Assembly: GCA_027922465.2 (NCBI GenBank)
Contig: BQMF02000166.1
Span: 310,001 to 374,000, forward strand
DNA: 64,000 nt
From: Turritopsis dohrnii
Lineage: Eukaryota > Cnidaria > Hydrozoa > Anthoathecata > Oceaniidae
Direction: 5' to 3'
Shown here: positions 10,726-21,654 of the stretch, in pieces
How positions within the stretch are numbered: position 1 is the stretch's first letter
Layout of the letters: every line of letters starts with the position of its first letter
The notes under the pieces: generated by a model
Database searches by the model: none
What the model saw: the letters and a program-made list of their open reading frames with translations, nothing else
What the model was told of the DNA's origin: nothing
Made by a program: the position numbers and the translations under genes

Positions 10726-11708
10726 ATGCCTCCCGCGAAACCGATTGTGGTGCGCTCAAGTGAACGTAAGTCAAGTTTGTGTTACACGTAATATAAGTTT
10801 CTTAATTTTTTGGAGCCGAAAATTTTCAGTACTTAAAGTTTCTTAACCTTTTTTTGATGCTCCAGTATCTAGTTCTTATAAACAGGTTTCTTATAGAAAA
10901 TACGTGTATATCTTCATTTCTCAGTACTAATATTAAACATATTTTCTCCATAGTACGTTCAAATCGACTTAAAGAAAAAGTAAAAAGTCATGGAAAAAGG
11001 AATAGCGAGTTAACGAAGAAACCGAATCAGGATGGTTTTAGCAATAATTTTATGGATTTGGATGAGTTTCTTGAAAGAGCAAAGAAAGCTGAGAAAGGAG
11101 ACAGGAAAGACGAAGAGGAGTTGGAAGATAAAGACCATGCGAAGCCTGAAGTTGATCTATTCGCCAGTCTTTTAACGTTAGGCAAGATGGTGAGAGATCA
11201 AAAGCAATTTCTTGATAACCAAGAACAGAAATCGAAACAAATAGATTTGAAATGCCCCAAAGAAAATATGCAGTCGGAGGCAGATAATTCCATGGAAACG
11301 ATACCAAGCTGTGAATCAGATATGATGTGTTCCGATACGCTAGAAGATAGAAATTCCAGAGTAGATTCGTGCTTTTCTTATTCAAACCCTCCTGAATCAG
11401 ACGAAGAAACCTCTTCTTTCACGACTGATTCACGCAGGCGCGCCACGATTCCAGATGCGTTGAAAGATGAAGACTATTGGGACAGACGTCGAAGAAACAA
11501 CCTAGCCGCGAAAAAATCTCGTGTTGAAAGGAGGAAGAAGGAGATGGAAATCCTTAAGAAAGCTAGCCAACTTGAACAAGAAAATTCTCAGTTGTCTGCC
11601 ATGTTGAAGCGACTGACAGCGCGTAATGAAATTTTATTAGCAAGACTACAAAAAGTTCGAGTTCAAGAACGTCGAGACTGTGAAACTTCTATCTCTGAAG
11701 AAAGTTGA
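10726..11708 (+). CDS. PAR/C/EBP-like basic leucine zipper transcription factor
   Basis: Two exons: 10726-10765 (ATG start, ending before GTAAGT) and 10954-11708 (after a CAG/TAG-type acceptor), joining in frame to 264 codons plus TGA. The basic region near residues 180-210 contains the signature YWDRRRRNNLAAKKSR followed by VERRKKEMEI. A zipper follows with leucines in LEQENSQLSAMLKRL. The NNxAAKxSR core is that of PAR, E4BP4/NFIL3 and C/EBP-gamma-type factors, which bind TTAC/TTGC-type sites as dimers. The middle is acidic and Ser-rich, a likely activation or regulatory region. No separate proline-and-acidic (PAR) block is clear, so the subfamily is left open. The long in-frame opening from 10854 upstream of the acceptor is intronic, because it lacks similarity and the spliced start is in phase. 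Confidence 0.85.
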
Positions 11709-12130
11709 TAGTTAGCCTATTAAATTTCCGATACCTTAGAGAACTCAACGCATCATGAACTCATTTACACGCTTAATTCACTCTACTCTGTATTTCTACT
11801 GTAGTATTTGTAAATACATTATTGTAAATACATATTGATATTCAATATCTAGCGTTCAAAGTGTTCAATTTTTTCACTTCATTTTCATAGAGGATAGACA
11901 TACAGATTGGATTTTGTCGTGAATTCAATTTAAAAATTATCACTAAAACTGAAAGATGAAAATGAAAGGTTTTTATGGGCGATTTCAACAACAACAACAA
12001 TAGATATCAAATCACTAAAAGTAATTGTTGCCATAGTTACTCTGGCTTGTTTCCAGGTTTTTACTTTTTTTGCTGACAAACGTTTAAATGAAGATCAGCT
12101 CGGGTAAAGGAAACAAAATTCTAGATAGTG
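11709..12130. other. 3' flank of the bZIP gene
   Basis: This is probably 3' untranslated and intergenic DNA. It contains a short (CAA)n run near 11988-12001 and an AT-rich 'gtaaatacatta' repeat near 11810-11835. No polyadenylation signal is called with confidence. Confidence 0.4.
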
Positions 12131-12758
12131 ACAATACACTATCATTTTTCAATGATCATTTTTCAATGATACATTCCAATGACATTGAAAATTAAAAATT
12201 TTGGCGCGAATACACTATCATGGAAAATTACAAACATGTACCCGAGGAAGAAACAGCAGCTGCTGTCGTTGTTTACATTTTATCAAAAAAGAGAGTTGAA
12301 CGCAGAAAACCCAAAAAAAAGTACATGGGTAAAAGCATGGCTAAATAGACGAAATGAACTTGGCATCTATAATACCCTCAAGCATGAACTACGTGTGGGG
12401 GGAAATCACAGAATATACGAGATTTTTAAGAATGCCACCGAATATTTTCGATGAGCTGCTTCATCTCATAGACGTTGATATTACGAAAAAAACGAGACCC
12501 AATCCCTGTTCAAGTTAAAGCACATTGTCCAAGTTCATCCCTGAATTTTGCGAAGCTATTTACATGCGATTAAAACTTGGTTGACTCCTCCAAATTTCAA
12601 TAAATGTTTCAGTTGCTTCTTGCGTCTTCGTTTTCGCGTGTAAAAGTCTTAATGTTGTTGTCGTTTATGCATCTAAAATCACATCGGGTGCAACGAACAT
12701 GTGCGCGAAAACAATAGATTCGATTCGAAACAATAGAAAAAAATAACATTGAAAAATT
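12131..12758 (+). pseudogene. PIF/Harbinger-like transposase relic (element copy A, left part)
   Basis: The subterminal sequence 'acactatcatttttcaatga' opens a copy of the element found complete at 32070-32917. From 12179 the frame reads a basic WVKAWLNRRNELGIYNTL motif and ELRVGGNHRIYEIF, the N-terminus typical of PIF/Harbinger transposases (W-x-x-WL-x-RR...GxYNTL). A second frame continues (MPPNIFDELLHL), and later LSKFIPEFCEAIY appears, then stops. The catalytic DDE core is absent. The outer left end is eroded. The element resumes at 18398 after a 5.6-kb insertion. Confidence 0.75.
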
Positions 12759-13904
12759 GAAGAATTCCGAAAGGGCGCGAAGCGCCCGCAATCGGAATTA
12801 GGATTTTTATATATTTCCCCGTAGGACGAAATATAACGTTAAAATCGGCATTTTCCTTATCCTCCTTCTCCCTCTGTTCACTTTTATAGCCGCGGTTCCG
12901 TATTGAATTTTCGCCTAGCCCCCAAAGTAGATAAGAATAGAGGCTAGTCTAGAGTGAAGTAGTACGCCATTTTTTTCAGTCAGTGCAGATGGGAGTAGTT
13001 TCATGGGACAATTTGAGTTCATCAAACTTTTTGCAGGAAAGTCTTATAAAAATGTTTGAAAGAACGAGGCATGACGTAATTTTTATTTTTGATTTTTGAA
13101 TTACATTGTTTGCCGTGATATTACTGTGTGAAGGATGTCAAGCTTGTGCAACAATGAAGATCATACGTTTATTATGGTGAATTTACCTTGTTGATGATAT
13201 TCAGTTGTTTAAGGGGAAATGTAAGTTGCATTTAGGTCTTCCAATTTTTACCTTTGTCCATAATAACTTCTCATAACTCATAACTTTTCAGCAAAAATTA
13301 TGAGAAACCATATCATATGGCCATGAATATCTTCATTTCATAATAAGTTCTAAAAAGTTCTTTTGTGGTATTAAATTGAATTCTACCCTGATTAGTATGG
13401 ACAGCATTTTTAACTGCGTATCAGGTTCTTATGGTTATCAATGTACACACAATAATTGAGAAAAGTTTCGCAACTTTGGGGAAATATATAGTCGCATTTT
13501 TGCGAATCTTGTATAAATAAAATCAAGGCAAGATTTAATACTGAATTCTCCCAACCGATTTTGCAAACAGAATGGCAGCCGACATCCCCGCCAACAAACT
13601 TTACAAAGATGATATGGGCATAAGCATTTGTAAAAGATGTCATAAAGAATCTTTATTCTTCATCAAATATCATCAAATATAATACATGTAGCACATCACT
13701 ATCATATATTTATCATATTACAAGACCCTAATTCTTGTACCAGGTCCTTCTGCGATAACTCGAATCACCTAAACAGATGAATAATATGTAATTAATGCAA
13801 GATAGGTTGGGGTGGGCGGGCAGTATTAAATCTTGCCTCGATTTTATTCATAAAATCCTAATTCCGATTGCGGGCGCTTCGCGCCCTTTCGGAATTCTTC
13901 AATT
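12755..13904. mobile_element. Unit bounded by a 50-bp inverted repeat with a GC hairpin
   Basis: About 50 bp at 12755-12807 (AATTGAAGAATTCCGAAAGG, then GGGCGCGAAGCGCCC) recurs inverted at 13852-13904. Between them lies AT-rich non-coding DNA plus a deleted DIRS pair (13511-13857). The repeat itself holds a strong stem-loop. No coding sequence or target duplication was found. It abuts the larger DIRS element and may have been part of the same insertion event. Confidence 0.55.
13511..13857. mobile_element. DIRS relic: two facing terminal repeats with interior deleted
   Basis: 13511-13590 (aggcaagatttaatactgaattctccc-like, then aatggcagcc) resembles the left DIRS terminal repeat at 13901-13991. 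13804-13857 resembles the right one inverted (cagtattaaatcttgcctcg). About 210 bp separates them. This looks like an internally deleted relative of the adjacent full DIRS element. Confidence 0.5.
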
Positions 13905-13993
13905 TTATTTCATAAAATCTCGGCGATTCAATACTGAATTCTCCCAACCAATTTTACTACATAATGGCAGCCTTAGCCGTGCTAGACCTCTGT

Positions 13994-15496
13994 TTAAAGC
14001 GTACTTTTCAGGACTGCACCCTCAAAATTGTTCTGAGGCAAACGTTTGTTATAAAATTTCTGCCATGTTGACCCATTGGACCAATTCCCTCTTTTCAAGA
14101 TATCAGCTATCGAGAGTCCTGCTAAGCAAGCCTCAGAAGTAGCAGCTGATCTCGTAGAGTGCGCCTTAAAAACTGTAGTATCAATTCCTGCATTTGCCAG
14201 AACTTGTTTTATCCATCCAGCAATTGTTGACTTTACAACCTCCTTGTGCGGAGCAACAAAGCTAAGGAGAAGTTGATTATTGTTGTCTGATCGCCACACC
14301 TTTGAGCGCTCTAAATATGAATCTAGCGTGGTTACAACACATAAACGTTCATCATCAGGGAAGGCATTGAAGACAACAGGTGATAGGGTTTTGTACGGAA
14401 GCGTATTGGTGCCATGTTATTTTCGTGACATAAAATTGCTATCTAATGTCAAATTTAATTTCATAAAAATTTTCACTTCACATAGAAAATTCTATGTGAT
14501 GTGAAATTTGTTTTTTTCACTTTTTTCACTTTACATAAATTGCTATGTCAAGTCAAAATAAATTTGTTTTGATTTTGACATGTAAACGCTATGTCACGTT
14601 AAATTTATAATTTTCATAAATTGACATGCCGTAGTAAGGCTCTTGAAGTGATGTGTTGTTAAGTGGCACGAGGCTGTGTGTAGGTTATGATATCATGTGT
14701 ATGTCAACAAGCTAAACGATAGAGAAGAATATAAATCATGGCGGAAAGTAAGTATTCCTAGTTAAATTGAATCCTTTAAACCTTTTTGGTTAGGAGAACA
14801 GAAAGTCTCACCTCATCGTTAGAAGACATTTTTGTAGCGCACGTTTTGTTTTGTTTTGCTTCAGCTTTTAAATCCAGTTAATGGTTAAAAAGCACATACA
14901 TTGAACTTTTAATGTACATCAACTTATGTCAAAATTTTTTTAGAAATTTTGAAAAAATTTTGACTTGACTTAGCTATGTGAAGTGAAAAAAAGTCCGCGT
15001 TATAATTTCACATCACATAAAAAATTTTATGTAATGTGAAAATTTTTTATAAAGCTTGAATTTGACATTACATAGAAATTCTATGTCAAGAAAATAGATG
15101 GCACCAATACGCTTCCGTAGTTTTGCCTTTCTTACTGAACTTAGTCAGTCTGGAAAAACTGAAAACATAAGCAGAGGGAGACTTGCTCATGTATTTGACA
15201 TTCAATATGGAAAGTTCCGAGGCACGTGATGCTGCAGTCAATGACAACAACATAGTTACTTTCAACGCTAAGTTTTTGTCAGATAAGGTCTCGTTCTTAC
15301 CTAAATTTTTTAAATAATCTAACACCTGTTCAACATCCCAAATGAAAGTATAACGTGGTTGGGGTGGCCGGTCATTATGTATCCCACTCGTTAACTTACA
15401 AACTAAAGGGTTTTGACCAACAGGAAAACCGGAGATTGGTTCATGGTAAGCCGAAATAGCAGAGCGGTGGCAATTTCCATTCACTGTGGTCCACAA
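13994..15496 (-). pseudogene. DIRS tyrosine recombinase (split by an insertion)
   Basis: The first part (15496-15126) holds the Arg-I box LSLTAASRASELSIL and a beta-hairpin-like FSRLTKFSKKGK. The reading then hits the element at 14394-15119. Beyond it the same frame sense continues (PVVFNAFPDDERL) to the second catalytic box AHSTRSAATSEA (HxxR) and the nucleophile region WQKFYNKRL with Tyr. Flanking bases show that the recombinase frame was intact across the insertion point apart from the 6-bp duplication. These enzymes integrate DIRS circles without making target duplications. Confidence 0.85.
14394..15119. mobile_element. Inverted-repeat element inside the DIRS recombinase gene
   Basis: Perfect 22-bp inverted ends start TACGGAAGCGTATTGGTG, and a 6-bp direct repeat GTTTTG flanks (14388-14393, 15120-15125). 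Imperfect inversion continues for over 150 bp inward, built from words like CATAGAAATTCTATG and TGATGTGAAAT, so the element can fold back. A lone ATGGCGGAAA followed by GTAAGT near 14738 could be a first exon remnant. The superfamily was not assigned. Confidence 0.85.
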
Positions 15497-17140
15497 AGGT
15501 CCTTGAAGCCCTGTCGGCCCTCACATTGAGGTGGACTGGTAAATACTCCGCAGTAATCATGATCTTTTCGGAAAGAAGCTGATTCCAGATTTCCTTTGCT
15601 ACTCTCAGAAGTTCCGTGCTTCGAGTGCCTCCCATTTTCATAAGGTATGACAAATCTATCATGTTGTCCATCTGTACATGTATGTGAGTCACTGATCTGT
15701 TCTTTGTAAAGGAGAGAATTGCCAATTGAACTGCCTTCAGTTCTAAGACATTTATGTGTAATTTTTGTTCCTGTAGTGACCAACGCCCCCCTATTGAGTG
15801 GCTCTGGCAATGAGCCCCCCAACCCATCATTGACGCATCTGTTGACATGAGAAGGTCTGTTGGGGGTAAAATTATTGACCTACCGTTGCAAAGTTTTAAA
15901 TTGTTTATCCACCATATCAGTTCGTCTTTGGACTCTTTGTCCAACAATATTGTTCCTTGGTATGATTGTTTTATATTCAATTTGGATTTGCTTCCTCTGC
16001 AAATGCCTCATATCGAGCAGGTAGAATTGTTAGAGTAGTCGAGGAGAGTTTTCCCAGTAGGCAGGTCAGATCCATCAGAGACACCCTTGGGAATTTCAGA
16101 AGGGTTTGGCACAATACTAACAGCCGAGAGTTTGTTTCAGTTCTGGTAAGTAGATCTGCATGTGAACTGAATCTATTACCATCTCCAAAAACTCTAATTT
16201 TTGTACTGGTGTAAATATTGACTTCTTGCTGTTTATCACAAATCCTAGATGTTGTAAAAGATATAACACTGTGTCTCGATGGGTTACTGCCTCTTGATAA
16301 GTGCAACCTAGTATGAGCATGTCGTCCAGAAATATTATTAAGCGTATGCACAGTCGTCGCAATAAGGAAATCGGGACTCGTAGTAATTTGGAAAAAATCA
16401 GGGGAGCAGGTCCCAGATCAAAACATAGGCACAGGAACTCGTATAGGTTCCCTTTCCACAGAAACCTCAGGTACTTTCTGCAGTTTTGGCTTATTGGTAT
16501 AGTGAAGTAGGCATCCTTCAAGTCCAACTTTATCTTAAAATCCCCTTCCTGAAGTAGATCCCTCAGCAAATGAAGTCCTTCCATTTTGAAATGTTGGTAG
16601 GGAATGAATGAATGTAGTTGTTTTAAGTTTATCACAGGCCTTTTCCCCCTACCTTTTTTGTCTACCAGGAAAATGTTGCTGATAAACTCCCTTGGACAGT
16701 GGTTTACTTTGGAAATGGCACCTTTTTCCAACATGTTTCGAATCTCCTGATTTACCAACTGAGTAATGACTCATTTGTATTGCTTGAGGAACTTTTACTT
16801 GAGATGGTTCCTTGAAGAACGGTATTTGATATCCTTTCACTATGGACAGAATATTGGGATCCTGTGTTATCTTCTTCCAATTTTTTTCGAAATAACGAAG
16901 TCGCCCTGCCAGAGGAATGTCCACTGGTATTTCTTCTGAAAATAATTGTTTTATTGCTGGATGCACCTTCTGATATGTTTTGGCATCCAGGAGATTTATT
17001 GACATGTTGGAATAAGAAGGATTTGCAGATTTCTGTCTTACCTCCTTTTCCATAGTAGCTTGGTTGCTTCCGCCCTTGATGTTGTTGTTGTGGTGCAGAG
17101 GATGTTTTTTGTCGATTGAAGTATATTTTACGCCCTCCAC
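15441..17140 (-). pseudogene. DIRS reverse transcriptase and RNase H (frameshifted)
   Basis: An N-terminal part at 17100-16750 contains GRLRYFEKNWKKITQDPNIL, typical of DIRS pol. The RT core continues in another frame from about 16758: NIFLVDKKGRGKRPVINLKQ, motif A LDLKDAYFTIPI, and the catalytic box IIFLDDMLIL (LDD). RNase H follows at 15980-15441 with the acidic residues in STDASMMGWGAH, NVLELKAVQLA, VQMDNM and VRADRASR. The catalytic residues are preserved, but at least two frame changes separate the parts, so no single protein can be made. Confidence 0.85.
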
Positions 17141-18263
17141 TACTTTGGTCTTTCTGTGGAGGGCCTGCTCGAAAGGGCCGTCTTGAACTGGTTGAATTCA
17201 ACCCTTTAAAAAGTTCTTCTGACTTTTGTCGAGTCTTCACTGTTTCCGTAATATACGTTTGGAATTTTTCTCCAAAAAGATTACAATGTTCATGTTTTAA
17301 AATGTCCATTTTCTTTTTCAGAGTTTCTTTCACTTTCTTATGATCTTTGACAACTGCAGCCAATGCATTACCTTAAGGGAAGAAATTTTCGCGGGAAGAA
17401 ATTTTCGCGGAAGAAATTTTCGCGGAATTTAATTTCGCGATTTTTGCTCCTAACCGCAAAATTAAATTCCGCGAAAATTCGATTTAAGTTTTATATGTTA
17501 AATAATAAAAGAAAAAACGATTCACAACGCAAAAAAGGAGGCATTTTTTCTGTTAAGTATTTGTTTGAAAATCGAAAACCGCGAAATTTAATTCCGCGAA
17601 ACATGTTAAAATTGGTCAATCGCGAAATTAAATTCCGCGAAAATTTCTTCCCGCGAAAATTTCTTCCCTTAAGGTAAATCGTCGATGGAAGGCTGTTGCT
17701 TGGAAAGCCTGACCAATAAGTAACATACTTTGGTCAAGCAGAGTGGTGACTTCTGCCAGAGAAGCAACAACATCATCTTCTTTGCTGTTGTTACAGTCAT
17801 CTAGCACCTTCCACACCTTGGAAAGGGGGCCAAATACGTTTACGATCCTTTGTTGTATCTTCTCAAAGGAAGAGTCAATAGACACCTCTGTATTTGACAT
17901 CAGAGGTGTGAGAAAGTCATCAAGTTTCTGTGGCTTATCCACGTTATCAGGCACTGGATTTCCATGCAAAATAGACTCATGGACATCCTTCTCAGCTATA
18001 AACACTTGCATGTGTTCATTAATATGATTTGCCATGTCATCAGGGAGAGACCACCGAAATTCATCTTCGGATGACACTACTTTAAAACGTTTGTTCGGTG
18101 GACCAGCGACCTCTTCGTTAAGGCGCTTTCTTGACACATCCTCTTCAGTTTCAGGATGGTCATCATGATCAGAATGCAACTCATCATCAGCAGGCATTCG
18201 GGTTGGTTGAATATCCATGTCAAAAGATACAGATTTTGAAGTTTGATTAACTTGATATTTCAC
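16752..18263 (-). pseudogene. DIRS gag-like protein (split by an insertion)
   Basis: It starts at 18263 (MKYQVNQTSKSV), with an acidic Glu/Asp-rich stretch and KRFKVVSSEDEFRWSLP, then a helical region (EVTTLLDQSMLLIGQAFQ). The frame runs into the 17371-17674 insertion after FHRR and resumes at 17363 with LAAVVKDHKKVKETL, ending in a basic tail rich in Arg, Gln and Ser (SSAPQQQHQGRKQ), plausibly nucleic-acid-binding. DIRS gag proteins are poorly conserved, so the call rests on position and composition. The basic tail overlaps the start of the RT frame. Confidence 0.65.
17371..17674. mobile_element. 304-bp TA-flanked MITE in the DIRS gag region
   Basis: The ends CCTTAAGGGAAGAAATTTTC are inverted repeats carrying two tandem copies of GAAATTTTCGCGG. 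TA lies at both borders (17369-17370, 17675-17676). There is no coding. The element interrupts the gag frame between FHRR and LAAVVKDH. Confidence 0.8.
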
Positions 18264-18397
18264 GATAACAAACTGTACTCCACTCCGTTCACTAACGATT
18301 GGAAAAAGAGGTCTAGCACGGCTAAGGCTGCCATTATGTAGTAAAATTGGTTGGGAGAATTCAGTATTGAACCACCGAGATTTTATGAAATAAAATT

Positions 18398-18497
18398 AAA
18401 AGTTGAACATGTTCGACTTATCATTTTTCAATGTCATTGAAAATTAGAGTGTAAAAAATGACATTATACAGTGTGATTATATTGATACATTTAGATG
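18398..18497 (+). mobile_element. Right remainder of Harbinger-like element copy A
   Basis: The sequence aaaagttgaacatgttcgac, then tgtcattgaaaattagagtg, matches the region of copy B next to its own end. The match continues directly from 12758, which defines the 12759-18397 insertion. The outer end is eroded. Confidence 0.75.
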
Positions 18498-20551
18498 ACG
18501 TAAACGTGGATTAATTAATTGTACGAGGAAAGACAAATTTCTTTATGACACGTTCAGCATGTCAGTTAATTGAATTTTAAGAATCTAATGCGCCAAATCG
18601 TTGAGTTTTTCTTCAATATGGGGGGTCTCTAATACCGTCATACCGTCACAATTTTAGGTCAAATACCGTCATACCGTCTAAAAAGGATGCCGAATACCGG
18701 TAGCGGCTCTTTTATTGGGCCAATTTTTCAAAAAACTATTGAGACAGGTTCATACCCTAATGTATTTGGATCCCGTTGCTCGAAGGGTTGCGAAACCACT
18801 TAATATTCCAGTTAAAATATTAAAGAACAAAAACCTGAAAACGTAATTTTGCTTCGTTATACTGCGTTCTTGTTAAATTCGCTGAGAAGTAATCAACATC
18901 CTAACAACAAGTTATTCCAGATGTATACAAAACACAATCAAATGATTCCTGAAAATCAATATCTACCATTAAATGGTTAAATGTGATACTTTATAATATC
19001 AGCTATGAAACTATTACTATAAACAAACATTGGCGATGCACACTGCAAAAAGACAATCGTCGTATGATTTGATGATAGTTATTAATTTCGACTCAAATTT
19101 AATCTGATTTTAAAAGCATAGTTCCCCACCATGGATTTCAAAGTGAGGAGGTGGGGGAATTGGGGGCTAAAAAAGTAATAGTTTGCTTCAAAAGGTCGCC
19201 CACGAAGAAAATTTTGGTTTCCAGAGTCTCTAGAATGGCCTCTAAATCGATACTGGGGAAATATTTCTCACTAGAAATTTCCATTTTACTGAGTGTGAAC
19301 TGTTGCGAAAAATCTTGCTTATCTCGCAAACGTCTTAGGTTCATTGAATATAATAAAAGGGAATGTGACAAAATTTTGTTAAGTAGTAAAACTCAGTAGA
19401 ACAGGTATACCGTTAGCTTGAAATACAAAAAAATGTTTGTCAAGTGTTCAAGCAGTGGTCGTGGAAATAGCGCTTAAAAAGCAACTTCGTTCAGAAGTGT
19501 TATGGTACTATCAGAATCATGACAATGGAAACTATTTCTATAACGTTAACACGACTCGCTCAAAGAAGATTTACTGCATGCTCGTAAGTTGACACATTTA
19601 TAAAAAAATTACTGTAATAAACTATGAACAAGGAATCTGGCAAAAAGGTAAGGAAAGTCGGAAACAACCATAGAGCCATTCCGACAAATGATGCTAATAG
19701 GTTACTTTTCTTCTTTAATGTCCGCGGACTTGGCTTTGAGTGTCATTGAATCATTGAAAAAAATGACCTTACTTGATAATTCCAATCAGCTCCTTGAGGT
19801 CTTTTTCAGAATCCTCATCAATTTTTACCCGGAAGTTGACCGCTTCCTAATAAGATTTACCCGAATCACCAGCTTTATAAAATAAAGCACGGCAGTTTAT
19901 AAAATGGTCATTTTTAACTTGTTAGACACTCACTTATCCCTGTTTTGAACACAGCTCTCCTGATGTCTGAATTAATTTTTGAAACACAAAATAAATTGAA
20001 AGAAAAATCCTTCTAACACCCTCCATCACCCTATCTACAATATATAACTAACTAGTTGCTATTGAATTGCGTTGAAGAACACTTATTTTAGCAGACATAA
20101 AAAGTTCTTTTTGACGCGATAACAAAAAAATAGAATAAAAACATTCGAAATATTACGCCACAACAATGTTGATAACTCACGCACTATTAAAAATATCGAC
20201 ATTATATCATGATCACGTGTATATGACAAACACCCCACACCGAAATACCCAACCTCGTTCCCAGGGCTTCTTGCCTTTTTGATATACCGGATTTTTTGTA
20301 CATACCGAAATACTGGCATAAAAACATTCGAAATATTACAAATATCGGCATTATTATCATGATCACGTGTATATCACAAACTACCCCATACCGAAATACC
20401 GATTTTTTTGTACATAAATACCGAAATACCGGCACAAAAACGGACGATTTACCGTCACCCGCAGAAGATGAAATACCGTAATCCCGTCAATTTTTTAGCC
20501 AAATAACGTCATAGAAAGAAAACGTGATACATATAGAGAATTAAATAGAAA
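18498..20551. other. No gene; minor tandem repeats
   Basis: 'ataccgtcataccgtc' repeats occur near 18628-18685. A roughly 118-bp direct duplication lies at about 20140-20435 (aaaacattcgaaatatta; atcatgatcacgtgtatat; ccgaaataccg). Short frames at 19138-19400 show no recognisable similarity. I see no exons or element termini. Confidence 0.5.
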
Positions 20552-21595
20552 CTAGCCGCCAAGGCGGCGTCGCTCGCCGCCCATGTTCAGCATGCGTTGA
20601 CTTCACGAAAAATAAAATTAAGGAATTGGCAACCGAAAGTGTTACCATGTTGTAGAGCTCGAAAAACTGATAAATAAAATGTATGGGATCGTTCCGCTAC
20701 GATCAACCGTTACAGAGATATCATTCTTCAAAGATTTTGATGACGTCACAGACCCCTCCCAAAAAAGTTAGACCCAAATTTCGTCACCCCATCGCCTGTA
20801 TCGCGGACCCGAAAAAACGTCAGTTATCCTAGAGGCAGATTCGAAATCAAATATCAAATATCAGTTTAAACAATGGTTCCAAAAAAACCCAAATTTCATG
20901 TGTTATTTATTTTTTAAAACAATCGTTGATCAGTACAACAATACACTCAAAACGTAGAGAGAAAAAAACTTTTTATTAGCTTTTGTTTTAAAAACGTTAC
21001 GCGCTCTAACATGGGTGCTATCAAACAGGGGGAAAATGGTTTCTCTTCTTAAAAAGTTCACACGGAGGAGAGAAAAAAGGCACGTGCTAAATGAATAAAT
21101 AGAATAAAAAAACGTTCGATCAGAACGCTTTTAACAATTAAAAGAAGAAATTAATTTATTAAAAGAAAAGCAAAAAAAAAAAAAAAAAAAAATTTTGTTT
21201 TGATATGATACTCTTTTTTTACCTATCGGTTTTTAAACATTTTGATTGCTCAAAAAAAAGTTCACCCGTCTCAGACAGTCAGGCAAGAGTTAGTGGCAAA
21301 CCGAACTAATGCTGCCACGTTCTGCCAATGCTGCTTTTTGTCCAAAATATTTAATCAGTTAGTGACTTTGTATTTAGTTGATGTACTGTTTTCAAAGCCA
21401 AGTCAATGTGGAATATAAAACTAACAATAATGATAAAAACAAAACGTTATTCCTATTGGTTCATCAGCCAAAAAAAGTCACGTTCGATTGGGGTTGCAAT
21501 GTATTTGCTTCGAACTCACGTCGCACACAAAAAAAGAAATAATTTCGCTCACAACTTAATCTACCATTTTGCGTGACTTACAAACAAACAAACAA

Positions 21596-21632
<37 letters not shown>

Positions 21633-21654
21633 GAATCGGCTATTAATATATAGA
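20552..21654 (-). mobile_element. Helitron family A, array unit 1 (chimeric)
   Basis: The minus-strand 3' end has the hairpin GCCGCCTTGGCGGC then CTAG, next to host T (plus-strand A at 20551). The 5' end TCTATATATTAATAGCCG, with GTCT/GTTT repeats, abuts the CTAG of unit 2. Roughly 20600-20832 is replaced by family-B sequence (gtagagctcgaaaaactgat, cagagatatcat). There is no coding. Confidence 0.85.

Larger units (their letters stand above)
13901..18397 (-). mobile_element. DIRS-type tyrosine-recombinase retroelement
   Basis: Inverted terminal repeats of about 90 bp (13901-13991 and 18308-18397) share aatactgaattctcccaacc and aatggcagcc. Between them, all on the minus strand, lie a gag-like frame, reverse transcriptase with RNase H, and a tyrosine recombinase: the DIRS order. 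Inverted rather than direct ends and a recombinase in place of an integrase set it apart from LTR elements. Two later elements sit inside (14394-15119 and 17371-17674), and several frame changes make it inactive. The host sequence is a Harbinger-like element, whose unbroken copy is at 32070-32917. Confidence 0.9.

Noticed and set aside
10854..10953. ATG at 10854 as the start of the bZIP protein
   Set aside because: The spliced exon 10726-10765 gives an in-frame start with good GT/AG borders, and the 10854-10953 stretch is AT-rich and intron-like.
19138..19399. Paired frames on both strands
   Set aside because: No motif, no splice context and no repeat borders; likely chance.
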